NCBI GenBank assembly: GCA_030549335.1 | Contig: CM060188.1 | Span: 6,510,001-6,574,000, forward strand | Source: Pontederia crassipes | Lineage: Eukaryota; Streptophyta; Magnoliopsida; Commelinales; Pontederiaceae | Length of the DNA: 64,000 bases | Reading direction: 5' to 3' | Shown: positions 35,601 through 47,989 of the stretch, in pieces | How positions within the stretch are numbered: position 1 is the stretch's first letter | How the letters are laid out: each line of letters begins with the position of its first letter | Position numbers and translations under genes: made by a program | Notes under the pieces: model-generated | The model's database searches: none | Told to the model about the DNA's origin: nothing | The model's input: only the letters and a program-made list of their open reading frames with translations

Positions 35601-35913
35601 TGTTGTTTGTGAGTTACTTTGGCTTCGTTCACTTCTTAGCTCTCTTCATGTGCATCATTATCCTCCTATGCGCCTTGTTTGTGACAATCAAGCCGTTCTT
35701 CATATTGTTGCTAATCCGGTGTTTTATGAATGGACTAAATATATTGAGATTGATTGTCATTTTCTTTGGCAGCACCTTCTATCTCATGCGATAATTATTG
35801 CTCATATATCTACCAAGCATCAATTGGCTGATATAATGACAAAAGCACTTGGATGTGATCGTTTTCATTTCCTTCTACGCAAGTTGAGTATTTCAGACAT
35901 TCATACTCCAATT
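32621..35913 (+). pseudogene. copia pol remnant (protease, integrase, RT, RNase H)
   Basis: The protease region reads WVLNIGDSTYMT where copia elements have a D-S-G active site, so the catalytic Asp is gone. The integrase core has DNGREFLS and is interrupted by a stop just before NGWVERKHRHILNVARAL. RT begins at 34470 with the TW.L..LP...AIGCKWVYKIQ block, keeps LDVNNAFLHGDL and the YVDD catalytic box (near 35004), and breaks by a stop at 34914-34916. RNase H is shifted near 35465-35550, then continues to ADIMTKAL and a stop at 35914-35916. The protein is not producible as one product. Confidence 0.9.
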
Positions 35914-35924
35914 TGAAAGAGAGT

Positions 35925-36125
35925 AACATACTTATCTCAACTACATCAACTACATCAAAGATTTATCTCAATTGCTAGACAAACTTCATATCAACTACAT
36001 GTAGTTTAAATCACAAAATGCATATAGTTTAGATAGGCTTCTAATTACATATTTGATTAGTTTTATATCTTATATATATTTGTATCAAAGACATACCAGA
36101 ATAGATCTGACAATACATTTTCCCA
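35925..36125 (+). repeat. 3' LTR of the copia element
   Basis: It follows the purine tract GAAAGAGAG and ends CAATACATTTTCCCA, matching the 5' LTR end. It contains an extra CAACTACAT unit relative to the 5' LTR and several substitutions. Confidence 0.7.
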
Positions 36126-37546
36126 TTTTTTTCTTAAAAAAATAAATAAAGAGAGTGGAAGATAACTTTTAATTACTTACGATTGAACCCCATGAAAATT
36201 TAATCCACTTTTAAGCTAATTACAAAAGAATATAAATCAAAATCAACTAATGATCAACTAGTAGTAGTAATAATTGATGAGGCTCTTGTCATTGTCAGGC
36301 ATACGACTCGATGATGAGTCGGCCTTTCTACGACCAGTGTGCTCAGCAATGTCGTGTGAGTTGAACAATTGGCATCATTTTCAGATACCGATGATTGATT
36401 ATCGAACAAAAATAATTGATGCGACTACTTTATGGGAGCTTAATAATACAATAAGACATCAATTTTCGACAAGACATCGACGTTTGTCATACTTGTCAAA
36501 ATTTTGCAAACATATTTTTATTAGATTTTATAGTGTAGATGTTGCTTCATGTAACATCTTGGTATCATTGAATTCTATTTAACTATCTCATCTTTTATTT
36601 CATGCATACGTTATTTTCATGTGCTGGTGCGATATTGAAAGAACATTATGCCTGTACTTTGTTCCTTTCCATACTTTGCACTTGCACTCTCTTTTTCCAT
36701 TAATAATTTATTGAACAATCAAAACAAATAATTTGATATTTATTAAAAATCCAAAGGATTTTTTGTCACAAAATCCAATCATACACAAGTCGACTGAGCA
36801 TCATTTCAATTCAAAGTTCAAACCAACTATTTTTCTCATTGTTTGATTAATAATATTATTAATGTCTTAATAAGCTCTCATTCAAGCCTGGTTCTATTTT
36901 AATTAGTGGTTTTCCTAAAAGGGAAAGAAATAATGGCCTTGTACTTAATATATGGTATAATCCAGATAGGTAATCCGAAGAAATATTCTGGTAGGAAATA
37001 TTCTTTTTTATGTAATATTTTTTAGAACATTTGTTTTTGCATCAACTAAAATTGTGAGTATTTTTGGTTCGGAAAAAGCACAAATAATTCTTTTTTTCAT
37101 GTATTAATTTTTATCAAGTATAAGAAATAATAAAAAAAAATTGCAAAACAAAAAGCAAAAGAACATTTCAGAAAATTATCCATTTTTGTCTGATTTCGGT
37201 TAATAAAAGGAAATATAAGAATTAAGATGTCGAAAAGTATCCGAAGAAAATATCCAAACGACACCTTAAATTTCGCTCTCTTGTCGACCCATGGGATGTC
37301 GGCAGTCTGTCGTGGGACCCACTAAACTCTCCCCATCACTAAAAGCTTTGTTTCCTTTTGGTATGGTGGAGCTCGAAGTAAATGTGACGCGTTGCAAATT
37401 AAGGAAGTAGCAGAGGAAGAGGCAGTGGCCAAGGCATCACGGATACGATTCCTTGCCTTCTTCTTGTTGCAGTTTCAGGAGGTCGTATTTGATTTCAGCA
37501 GCCGCAGCATCAGGAGGAGGAGGAGGAGGAGGAGGAGGAAGGAGAG
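36126..37546. other. Spacer and synaptotagmin upstream region
   Basis: AT-rich with no gene seen until about 37260, where GC content rises towards the synaptotagmin leader. A (GGA)n run at about 37511-37540 lies directly before the ATG. Confidence 0.5.
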
Positions 37547-40500
37547 ATGGGGTTGATCTCGGGACTGGTCATGGGGACGCTGGTCGGCGTCGCGCTGGTG
37601 GCCGGATGGAGCAAGATGATGCGCTACCGCAGCAGCAAGCGCGTCGCCAAGGTTTCATCAGACGCCTTCCCTTGCACTTTCTTGCTTTCGTTTTACGTTT
37701 TGGGCTCGAGCCATTTTGACTTCCATTTTCGTCGGTTGCTGGTGGAGTTCGTTGATTCGAGATCCGAGCAATTCCTTGGTTCATGGATTTGCTCTGGATG
37801 CAGAAAAAGAAATTTTGCATCTTTGGGTTCGTGGTCCCTCCAATTGACGTAGGCAGTTGTTAATGCTCTTGAACTCTCGGATTACTTTGGATGCAAATTT
37901 GGGTCTTGGAGCGAATTTTGTTGAAAATCTTCCCTCTCTCTCTCTCTCTCTCTCTCCCCCTCTCTCTCTCTCTCTGGGCGTCTGCGTACGTGCGTGAAGG
38001 TAGAATTGACAGCTAATAGTACCACTTCCCATTTCGTAGGTTGGTTTATGTGATGTGATTACTCAATTTTCGCAGAAGGAACGGCTTTGTTTGTGTGGTG
38101 AAAATAGTCTTATACACATCCAGATGTCCATTAGACTGGATAAATTAAGGTGGAAATCATATAGTGCAGTTAATTGCCCTTCTCTCGCTCTCTTTCTCTC
38201 TTCAAATCTGTGCAACATTGAATCTGTATAGCTTCATATAGCCATATTGGAGAAACAATATTTGGCCCATACGGAATTAGGGGATGTTCATTAAAACTTA
38301 GACCTGAAATTTTAAAGCTAAGGACTGGAGTGAAATTTAAGTTATTCAACAACTTAAGGTGTTAAACAAAGTTCGTGCTGGATGATTCTTATTATGAAAC
38401 AATTTATATATTTGAAAACTATATGAGACTGAAGTCTGAAATTATTATTTTCTTTTACATGATTTTGCCCTTGATTGAATTATAAGCTGATTGTATAAGG
38501 AACAAATGATCAAATCAAATTGAACAAATGTGCCTAAAATTTATGAAGTTTACAATAACATCCGGAAATTATATTATAAAGTTATGACATCATTATGGAT
38601 TTCGCAGAAAAAAAGGTTTGTACCGAAGAGTTTCTGTGTGTATCACAGAATTTCGGTGCGTGAAAAACACGAGCTCGATTAGTGCAAAAGTATGTGCCAG
38701 TTGGCATGTGTCAGCATAGCACAGAAAGTGTTGTTATATCATTCAAGAACCCACCTAGTATGTGCCAATAAAATTTTAAAAATTGCAGAAATAAGACAAA
38801 TAAATCTAAGGCCTTTTGCGTTGATAAACAGGATTGCTTAGTATTGATAATGTCTTGAATCCTAATCCTGTTATACCCATGTGTTGATGGTGTTCCACAG
38901 TTAAAGGGGCCCCCACATATGGGGATCTCAAAGAGTCTTAATTCGAAAAACATACTTTACCTTCTACTAGAGGAACCTATAGAAAATGCATCCTTGTAGT
39001 TGCCCTTTTGGTCATTATTGTGTGAACAAATGCACCGTTTCAAATATGATTCACCATCTTTTAATGGAGAGAATTGTGGCTAGACTGTTCAAAATATTAT
39101 AAGTTTATTTTCTAGTTTGTCAGTGTGCTTTGACCATTCATTGAGAAATTGTCTAAAATGTGAAAGAATATAAATTAGCTACTCAAAAGAAGGGGCATAC
39201 CTCAATTTCTGTTGAACATTTAAACTGAATCTTGGCTTAGCTATATGTAACTACCTAGAATATTGAAAATCCAAGAACTGCTTGTTAAATATGCTAATGT
39301 GAAGAAGGTAACTATGAGCATAAGTTTGGTTTCTCAAGATAAAGGAAAAAACACACATTTAATTAAGATTGACTTCCTTTTATATTTATATTGTCAGACT
39401 AGCATGAGGTGTTAAGAATATAACTGCTTTGTCAGAATCTATGATCACATAATATGTTCTTAATCATATACTCTGCAAGAGATTGGCCTTCTGAACTCAA
39501 AGAATTCAAAGAGGTGACTATGAACATTAGTTTGGCAAGATAAAGGAAAACACACGTTTAATTAAGATTGGATACCTTTTATATTTGTTACTGTCAGTCT
39601 AGAATGAGGTATTAAGATGATAACAATTTTATCAAAGTCTATGGTCAAATAACATGTTCTTAATCATATACTCTGCAAGAGGTTGGTCTTCTGAAGTCAA
39701 AGAAATCTGGAAAAGTTCTGTGTATGGATGACTTGCAATTGGTTTTGTATCTATAAAACTTAATGCTCATTGTTCCTTGTCATTTCTTTCAGGCTGTGGA
39801 TATAAAACTTCTAGGATCTCTGAACAGGGATGATCTAAAGAAACTTTGTGGCGACAATTTCCCTGAATGGATATCCTTTCCTGCATATGAACAGGTTGGT
39901 GCAATATGAGGACCTTCATTTGTTTGTATTTTGTTTGATGTGAATGGACTGGTGCTGAGTTGATATCTTCACAAGGTGCATATGAGGTTGAAAGTACTTA
40001 TGGAGACTAGAAGGTTGTTTGCTAAAGATGTCAAAAAAAGTGGCAAAGTTTTCTTTACATACTTTTCATTTGCATGCCAATGTCCATTGAAAGGGTATGG
40101 GTAGGTCTATAGTGATACAACTCTTCTTTATTTTTCATGTTGAATAAATTTCCAGTTCCTTCATGACTTAATTGTCTTTGCCTCTGCTCATCCAATGAAT
40201 TCAAATATTGAGATTTGTGTTCTTGGTTTATGAAGGTCAAATGGCTAAACAAGCAGCTGGCTAAGATGTGGCCATTTGTTGCTGAGGTAATTATATATCC
40301 CTTTCTTTTTCTGAAAGGGAACAGTTACAAATCCTTCCTTCATCATTTTCTGTTATAAGATATTTGATATGCTTACGGTTGGAACAAATTGTTTATTCAC
40401 ATTTATCAAAAGCTTCTTAGTTAGCTTGGGTGAAATTCATCCACATAGACCTTCCGGCAACTGGAGTAGGATGAGACACAAAATTTCCTCTTGCTCTTGC

Positions 40501-43500
40501 AAAGAAGATGTTTTGTTTCTGGTTTGGTGGTCTTTATTAGAATATGCATTTAAAAAAAAATTATGATACATATAGAATGCTTATATAGTAGTCAAAATCA
40601 ACAATAACAAAGTTAGTCCTACCTAGTTCTCACAAAGGAATATTAATGATAGGGTACTTTTATGTATAATTTCTGAGGTATTGTTTCGACTTAAACATAG
40701 AGCAAATACCCACAATCCATATCTCTCTCTCATTATCCTAATGCCACAATTAACAACAAATTTTTACTAAACTTGTTGGAATACACATCTATTTGAATGC
40801 AGAATTTGGTTTTAACTTTTTGCATCCATGCTAATTTTTTATTGTGCTTTATGGACTGTAGGCAGCAACTATGGTCATCAGGGATTCTGTTGAACCACTA
40901 CTAGATGATTATCGTCCACCTGGAATAACTTCACTCAAGTTTAGCAAACTCTTTCTAGGAAATGTGGCTCCGAAGATTGAAGGTTCAATTGTTACATTTT
41001 TTCATTTGGCATGTCCATCCAACCCCTCCTTTGTTGTATGCTTCGAATCTCATCACAAATTAGTAAACACATGTTATGTTTTGGTTAGTTATGAGTTGAC
41101 TGTAGTATTTGGTACAGTGGCATGGGAAATTTGATTAGGTTAACTCACTTTCCATTTTCAAAGATAACCTCTTATTTTATTTATAAGAGACAAAAAATAA
41201 ATTTGTAATAGCAAGAAAAAAATTATTGCATAATATCTCTTCCAAGCAAGAACATCACTTCAATGAAATGTTTGAGCTTTCCATCAAGTCTAACAATGTT
41301 GTAAATTTAAATAATGATTTTTTCTAAATATAAAATTGTCTGAAACGACAAGGTTGTAGAATTAATATAATGGTAGTATGTATATTATTTATGTGAGGCA
41401 AGGAAAGCAGATACTGTGATTGCATGATGACTAATAAATGGTAAATTTTTCAGGCGAATAATCCATTTTAGTTTGTAGCTTCTATCATTTAGTTTAATGA
41501 CCTAATATTTACTTTACCATCTTTATCTTCAACTTTAGGCATCCGAGTGCAGAGCCTTAAGAAGGGTCAAATTACTATGGACATAGACTTCCGATGGGGT
41601 GGAGATCCCAGCATAATTCTTGCTGTTGAAGCTTTAGTTGCTTCCCTTCCTATACAGGTTTCTAATAAAAAACTCATAAGAAATTACAATATTATCTCTA
41701 CAAGATAAATTTCTACATTTCACGACTTATCTATTATAGCCACCACATTTTATGGGAAAAAGGTACTCATCCTCTCAAAAAGGCTTGTGTTTGCATTTTT
41801 TTTTCTCTTTTCATCAGTGATTATGAATAACTTCTATACTTGGATTTCAAAATTATTAATCTTTTCTTTAATTTGCACCATATTCCAAAATTATGATATA
41901 GAATTTATTAACTTTCTTTATGCTTGTAGTTGAAGGATCTTCAAGTATTTACTGTGGTTCGTGTTATATTTCAACTTTCCGAGGAGATACCCTGCATTTC
42001 TGCTGTTGTTGTTGCATTACTTGCAGAGGTAGCTTGTGTGTTTCTTTATCAAATTATGAGCTATATTTCTGTTGGTGATAACCTGTTGTTCACTTTTTAC
42101 ACACAAATTCAATTGTGTTTAAATGGAGAAAATGGAAAGAGTAACTACTTGGGACATTTATATGCTTCTTCGTGATATCCTTGTTACCATGATCAGGAAT
42201 GAAATATTAGTCTAAGCATTTGTAGGGCATATATCGTTCCGCAAGGAGCCTTAATATATTATCATTTTACAAACTAGGATTCAACATGATGAAATTAGAA
42301 AATGTCAAAGCTTTGGTAACAACTTTAGGGGCACAAAGTTCTTTTTCTTTTGAGAAGGAAAAGGATGGCTGCTGAGTTGTGGTTACCATTCCTATATACA
42401 TACATATTATATATATATATATGTATATATTAATACTAGAAAATTAATGATGTACAAGCATGTGTTCTATAGAACACCAACAAAAAAGGAAGATGCGTGG
42501 CGAATGGTACTACTACCCGATCCCTCCCTATCGAATAAAAAGAAAAGATATGATGAACAATATTCTCAACATGACACATCTTGTCACAAAAAATGATACG
42601 GTTATATTACACATGCATTATCTCGATGTAATTTTGGTTCAGAAATGTAATGGATTTTCTGATATAAGTAAAATATGTGTACACAGGTTGTTTTTTTATT
42701 ATCAAGCTGATTAGCAGTCAGCTTAGTCTTCATTTGTCTATTTTGCTACTCCTATTGACAACTTGAATTCTTCATGCTCATAATACCGGATATTTTGATG
42801 TCAGCATTGATTGGTCAGTTCAAAACCTGTCAGTTTCCTGATTTAGACATTCAGTTCTGTGAAACAAACCTACAATTTCCAATCCATTATTTTTTTTGGA
42901 TAATGAATAGAGAATCAAGAAGTTTAGGAGATATATAAAGATAATGCCATCACATTGTATGCTCAGAGCATCACTTGCACCATGTGCACAATAGACATGT
43001 TAATAATTATCAAACATATGCAAGTATGGTTTTATATTTATGTTTGTTCTTTCATGGGGTTATCTTTATGCTATGGTAAATAAGAGCATAAATGCTCATA
43101 ACTGATTCTGTTGAGAAATAATGAAATATGGTAGAGTACTATGTGTCAGTTGTAGCTAGTTGTTCAAAGAAATTTATAGGAGAGAAGCAGTATAATAAAG
43201 TGATTCATGGATTTGGTCCTTGAGGATTTTCTCGGCCAAAAGTGCATATTTAGCTCTACACACAGTAAGGTGGACAATGAGCTAAGGATCGATTGTAGGC
43301 TGCTTTGAAAGCTAAGGATGCCATTAAAGATAAAAAATTTTTGCATGGCTGTTTCGCCGTGTGCGTCTTCTCTCCAAAAGTTATTGCAAAAGGTGGCTGC
43401 CTACATCTGATGCTTCTTGCGCCCTATGTGGAGATGCCGAAGAAGACATCAACCACCTATTTTTTGAGTGTCTCTGCAAGGGAGACGTGGATAGTTACAA

Positions 43501-46500
43501 GATTCCAATAGTTAGACATATCCTCAGCCAGACATTTTTGGCAATCATTCAGACAAGGAGGCAGACATCAAGCAATCATGACATATGGTCCAAGACGTAA
43601 AAAGCTATTACCAATGGCTGTCATCTGGGCAATTTGGTTACAGAGAAATGCCTGTGTCTTTAGGGATGAACGTTGCTATACGGATAATATTACATCCCAT
43701 GCTTTGAGCATGACAAAGTTGTGGTCGGATGATTGATGCACATTTGGTGCTAGTGCTCCTTTTGTATATAAGTTCTACTGTTTGTAATTTCTAAATTATC
43801 CTCTCAATAAAATCGGATGCCTACATCTTTGTAGGGATCCCCGAATATTTCAAAAAAAAAAAATGCCTTCTGATAAAAGCCATTTCATGAATATACTCTC
43901 GAAAATTTTAATGTCTATAGATGCTTCTGTTTCCGGTGCATCCATGAGTTCACTGCTTTGCTTCATGCTTATTTTAATGAAAGCTTATCATTGAAACAAT
44001 TCAGATGCATGCACTTAATATTGATAGTGGCTATATACTACTCTTTTCAGCCAAAACCTAGGATAGAATATACATTGAAGGCTGTGGGAGGAAGTCTAAC
44101 TGCAATTCCTGGTCTGTCAGACATGATTGATGTAAGAGCGATGATACGGAGCTCATTCATTTTCTTCCAGCACTTTGTTTTCTAGAGCTGTATGTATTCA
44201 TTTATTGTTTGTATTTTTAGGATACAGTGACATCAATAGTTACGGACATGCTTCAGTGGCCGCACAGAATTATTGTTCCACTTGGCGGAGTAGATGTAGA
44301 TATAAGGTACCAATCGAACATTTCTTATGCATTAGTTTATTGAAACTTAGTTCATCAATGAGGTCATTATAAGTTATCATAAGTGTGGTTTAACTTGTTT
44401 GAGGTTAACAGTATAAAACATCTCTCAAAAGGTTAACAATCTCTTTTGGTGTACATTCTGATAAGATTCTTCTTTTTGTTATTTCACGAATTAGTTGATC
44501 TTCGTTTGTGTTATTGACACAAATGGTATCCAAGATGCAGTCAAATGAAACCGAAGTTCTTCTCAAAAAAAAAAAATGAAACCGAAGTTGAGAGCTTGGA
44601 TTCCAAATTGTTCTTCATCTTTTGCTGTTGTGGATTGTGTAACTCATTAATGTCCATGTGCATGAGAATCTTCATTTATCTTTCGCTCTCAAGAAAAAAA
44701 AACTTCATTTATCTTTCATTCTGAATGTATTATATGCATCTGTGGAAAAGATCTCTTGATTAGTTTATACATGTTTGACAGCGAATTAGAGCTTAAGCCA
44801 CAAGGAAAGCTTACAGTGACAGTAGTCCAAGCGAACGACTTGAAAAATATGGAATTGGTTGGAAAATCAGATCCTTATGTAGTTGTCTATGTCCGCCCAA
44901 TGTTCAAAGTTAAAACAAAGGTGATTGATGACAACCTCAATCCTGTTTGGAATGAAACATTTGAACTGATTGCTGAAGACAAGGAAACACAAATTGTCAT
45001 CTTTGAGGTATGAGCTGTAAATGGATTCTGCTTCTTAACCCTTTGAATATATGATATGTGCATCTACTTTTACATTGCCTTAGTGAAAGATTAAAGCAAC
45101 ACGCTGGTGGCTAGTTACAGTGGGTGTCAACTTGTTGAAAGTAATAAAAATAGAAAATAATGAAATCCTCGACGAGAGCCGTTATAGTGTTTTTTTAGAA
45201 GGAAAATGATGACCACCGGAGTTATGGGTGTCATCCATCTATGTATATAACCTTGGAATGAATGTACAAGAGTAGGCTCTCAAAGAGAGCCATAAAAAAG
45301 AGGAAATGTATCCCATCACTCCCGAATAAGAAAGGAGATGTGAGATACGATATGCTATATCTCTTTCCATAAAAAATGATCTGGTTGTGTTGAAGCCAAA
45401 TAGCCCAGGCACTGGCAAAAAAAGTGGCCAATGAAGCTTTTTTTTAGGAGATGGCCAATGAAGCTTGCCAACTCTGTCTCCAACGTGCCAAACCTTGCAG
45501 TGACGCCAGTTGCAGTGTTGGTTCAACACATATATGTTTATTGAGAAGATGCACAGATATGCGCCGTAGTACCGTGCTACTTCAATTCATGGTTATGGTA
45601 TAAGAACAATTTGAGATGCATCCAGTTCTAGAAACTCCAGTCCATATTTGTTGGGGTTTGGATGACATAAATGAATCATTGAATAATTTTTCATCATTTT
45701 TCTATAAGAAAAAAATCATAATTTGAAAATTTTGCTATTTAACTTTGGAGGCTTTACAGTCTACATCTTGTCCATGTCCGTAACCTACTAGCGTAGTAAT
45801 TTTTCATACCAGCTTGCACCACCTGTCTTCGATGTGGATGCAATAGTTTAAAAAATTAAGAAACTGGAACACCATCAGGCCCATGCCAGTTGATACTGCT
45901 TCATATGAGCTGCCACAGGGTTCTCCATGAATCCCCATTTTGTTCTTCAAGTCTTTACATGTAAGGTCATGCATTAATACAGGACTTCATGCTGACGAAA
46001 TCTTCTTTTCTGCCTTATTTCTTGATATAAATAATTAGCATATACAAATGCATTCACTGGGCTAAACAGATGCTAAATTTCCTTTTTTTTTTATTTGAAG
46101 TCCATCATAACTTATGTGTATACCTGTAATGCCATAAATATTTGGATGCATGAAGTAATTTCCTATTCATATTTTAATGTTAAATTTGTTTTTTGTGCAA
46201 TGGTGAACTTCACAGGTCTATGATGAAGACAAGCTCCAACAAGATAAGAAGTTGGGAGTAGCAAAGTTATCGTTGAACAATTTGGAACCTGAAACCTCAA
46301 AGGAAATCGAGTTGAACTTACTAGCATCGCTAGACACACTGAAGGTTAAAGATAAGAAAGACAGGGGGACCCTCACAATAAAGGTTGTTATTTTTCCTCA
46401 GTGCACGTATCTATAATCCTCTCCAAGTCCAAGTATGTTAGCTTAGAAACTGCTTTTCTTTCTACATGATCCAAGGAATCTGATAGTTTAAAGTTGCATT

Positions 46501-47989
46501 GAAAATGTTACATACTTAGGTGCAATAGTCTCTTCATTACAAACAATGCCAATTATCAGAGAATTGGTACCTTGCCTGACAACAGCCTTGTTGGCCTTAA
46601 AATGCTCATCCACATGTGCTGAGTGATAATCCTACCAAATAAAGAATTGATGTGACTTGTGAGTTATTTGATGCTTTTGGGTTTCAATTTGGAGCACCCC
46701 GAGTGTGAACTTTCAACTATGATGTAGGTGTGATCCTCTTCATAGAGTTCCAGGACAGTCGTTTTCACTCTGGATTTAAGATTTGTGCAGCCAGGAGAAC
46801 ATGCACTTGCCAGTTGCAATTAAAACTGATTAGATGACAACCAGGCTCATATTAAGACCCATCAATGGAAACACAAGTATACTGTTTGATCTTGTAGCAC
46901 CATTGTTTTATTTCTATACAAATTTTCTTCACTTATTGGTGTTTTCAGTTTTGCTTTTAAATCTGATTTACTGAAGAGGATAAAGCCTGATATTAACGTT
47001 TTTTTCTGCACACTTGTTTTTCAGAGAATAATTCCATATTATTTCATTTTACTCTTTATTCAACTGCAACTAGGCTTTTGCTTAGTTCTAGTGATATAAG
47101 CTCCAACGAGTTGAATGAAAATGTCAGATGTGGTTGTAATGATTCATAAGCAAGCAAAAAGCTGAATGAAACTTTGTTCTCCATTTTTCAAAAAAAAAAA
47201 GAAGAAGAAAATAAAAAAAGGAAAGAAAAGAAAGGTAAAGAAAAATTAAAGTAGGAGTATTCAGCTTGGTCAACTGGTTTAATATCAGACCCCATGAACT
47301 AGTGAAACAAGTGTTGCATCTTGAAATCAAGAATTAAGCAATCCCTGTATGCCAAGGTCACTGATTTTTAAGTGGAATGTCTGACTTTATGAAAATGATG
47401 AAACATATGTGTATCTACTAGTTACTTGGAACTAGTGGACTTACATGTATAGGTAAACTAATAAGTTGATAGGAGTTCAAAGAATGTATATTTGGGCAGC
47501 AACACTAGTATGAATTATTTCTTGGCTTGTGTTCTTTGCTTATTCTGAGATTTTATCTGCTAAAGGTCTTGTTGGTGCTTGCAGGTATTTTACCATTCAT
47601 TCACAAAGGAGGAACAGTTGGAAGCTCTAGAGCAAGAAAAGAGGACTCTGGAAGAGAGGAGGAAACTGAAGGAAGCTGGGGTGATAGGAAGCACAATGGA
47701 TGCTCTCGGTGGGGCCGCATCTTTGGTTGGTTCTGGTGTCGGGATGGTGGGCACAGGAATTGGTGCAGGCGTTGGGCTGGTGGGCACAGGAATTGGTGCA
47801 GGTGCTGGCTTAGTCGGCTCAGGCATCAGCCAAGGCGTCGGCCTCGTCGGAAGTGGGTTCGGTGCTGTGGGCAGTGGCCTTAGCAAAGCTGGAAAGTTCA
47901 TGACCAAAAGTGTGACCAACCCATTAGGCAGTGCCAAGAAGAACGGTAGCAGCTCTCCGGGACCTCAAGGAGGTAACGACGCCAGTTAG
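37547..47989 (+). CDS. SYT7: Plant synaptotagmin of the NTMC2T4/CLB (SYT7) type: TM-SMP-C2 lipid-binding protein
   Basis: Eleven exons join in phase: 37547-37651, 39793-39894, 40236-40286, 40862-40982, 41539-41657, 41930-42028, 44051-44131, 44221-44306, 44782-45007, 46216-46383 and 47585-47989, giving 520 aa. An N-terminal membrane anchor (about 4-21) is followed by KRVAKAVDIKLLGSL and an SMP domain (about 65-245). One C2 domain (about 258-385) follows with SDP at 284-286 and DED at 333-335 in the calcium loops; the first loop Asp is Glu279. A short coiled coil leads to Gly-rich GSG/GTG repeats. The order and the MGLISG start match Arabidopsis At3g61050. SMP-C2 proteins tether ER to plasma membrane and move or bind lipids; the Arabidopsis protein is a reported Ca-dependent lipid binder. 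Exon 3 uses an unusual AAG acceptor. Confidence 0.94.
37929..37975. repeat. (CT)n microsatellite in synaptotagmin intron 1
   Basis: TCTCTCTC runs broken by a short C-rich interruption. Non-coding. Confidence 0.9.
39307..39707. repeat. Tandem duplication of about 206 bp in synaptotagmin intron 1
   Basis: Copy 1 (39307 to about 39509) and copy 2 (39513 to about 39707) share TTTAATTAAGATTG, CATGTTCTTAATCATATACTCTGCAAGAG in near-identical form, and TTGGTCTTCTGAAGTCAAAGAA. The copies have clearly diverged, so the duplication is not recent. It does not overlap an exon. Confidence 0.85.
42345..42640 (-). mobile_element. Antisense LINE 3'-end fragment in synaptotagmin intron 6
   Basis: The stretch GAGAAGGAAAAGGATGGC, a (TA)n run, a C-poor segment and AAAAAATGATACGGTTATATT occur in the same order as in 45190-45400, which contains a LINE protein end on the minus strand. 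I infer a diverged copy of the same family; no clear frame remains. Confidence 0.45.
43290..43863 (+). mobile_element. 5'-truncated LINE fragment with poly(A), synaptotagmin intron 6
   Basis: A zinc-finger RVT segment reads SCALCGDAEEDINHLFFEC at about 43415-43470, preceded by KRWLPTSD and, in another frame, KDAIKDKKFLHG. Downstream VIWAIWLQRNACVFRDE matches the usual LINE C-terminal tryptophan-rich region. The element ends in an A-run at 43852-43863. It is in the sense direction of the host gene. I found no target-site duplication. Confidence 0.75.
45190..45530 (-). mobile_element. Antisense LINE 3'-end fragment in synaptotagmin intron 9
   Basis: On the minus strand 45431-45360 reads FASAWAIWLQHNQIIFYGKR, the LINE C-terminal signature. 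It is followed towards lower coordinates by 3' sequence ending in a T-run (plus strand) at about 45190-45197, i.e. the poly(A) tail. A frameshift lies near 45440. Confidence 0.7.

Larger units (their letters stand above)
31410..36125 (+). mobile_element. Degenerate Ty1/copia LTR retrotransposon
   Basis: Short related LTRs (about 195-200 bp) flank internal sequence. A primer-binding-site-like TGGGATCAGAGC follows the 5' LTR, one base off the usual TGGTATCAGAGC. The order gag, protease, integrase, RT, RNase H defines Ty1/copia. A GAAAGAGAG purine tract precedes the 3' LTR. Internal frames carry several stops and shifts. The LTRs are visibly diverged, so the insertion is old. A possible T5 target-site duplication cannot be trusted because both flanks are T-rich. 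Confidence 0.92.
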
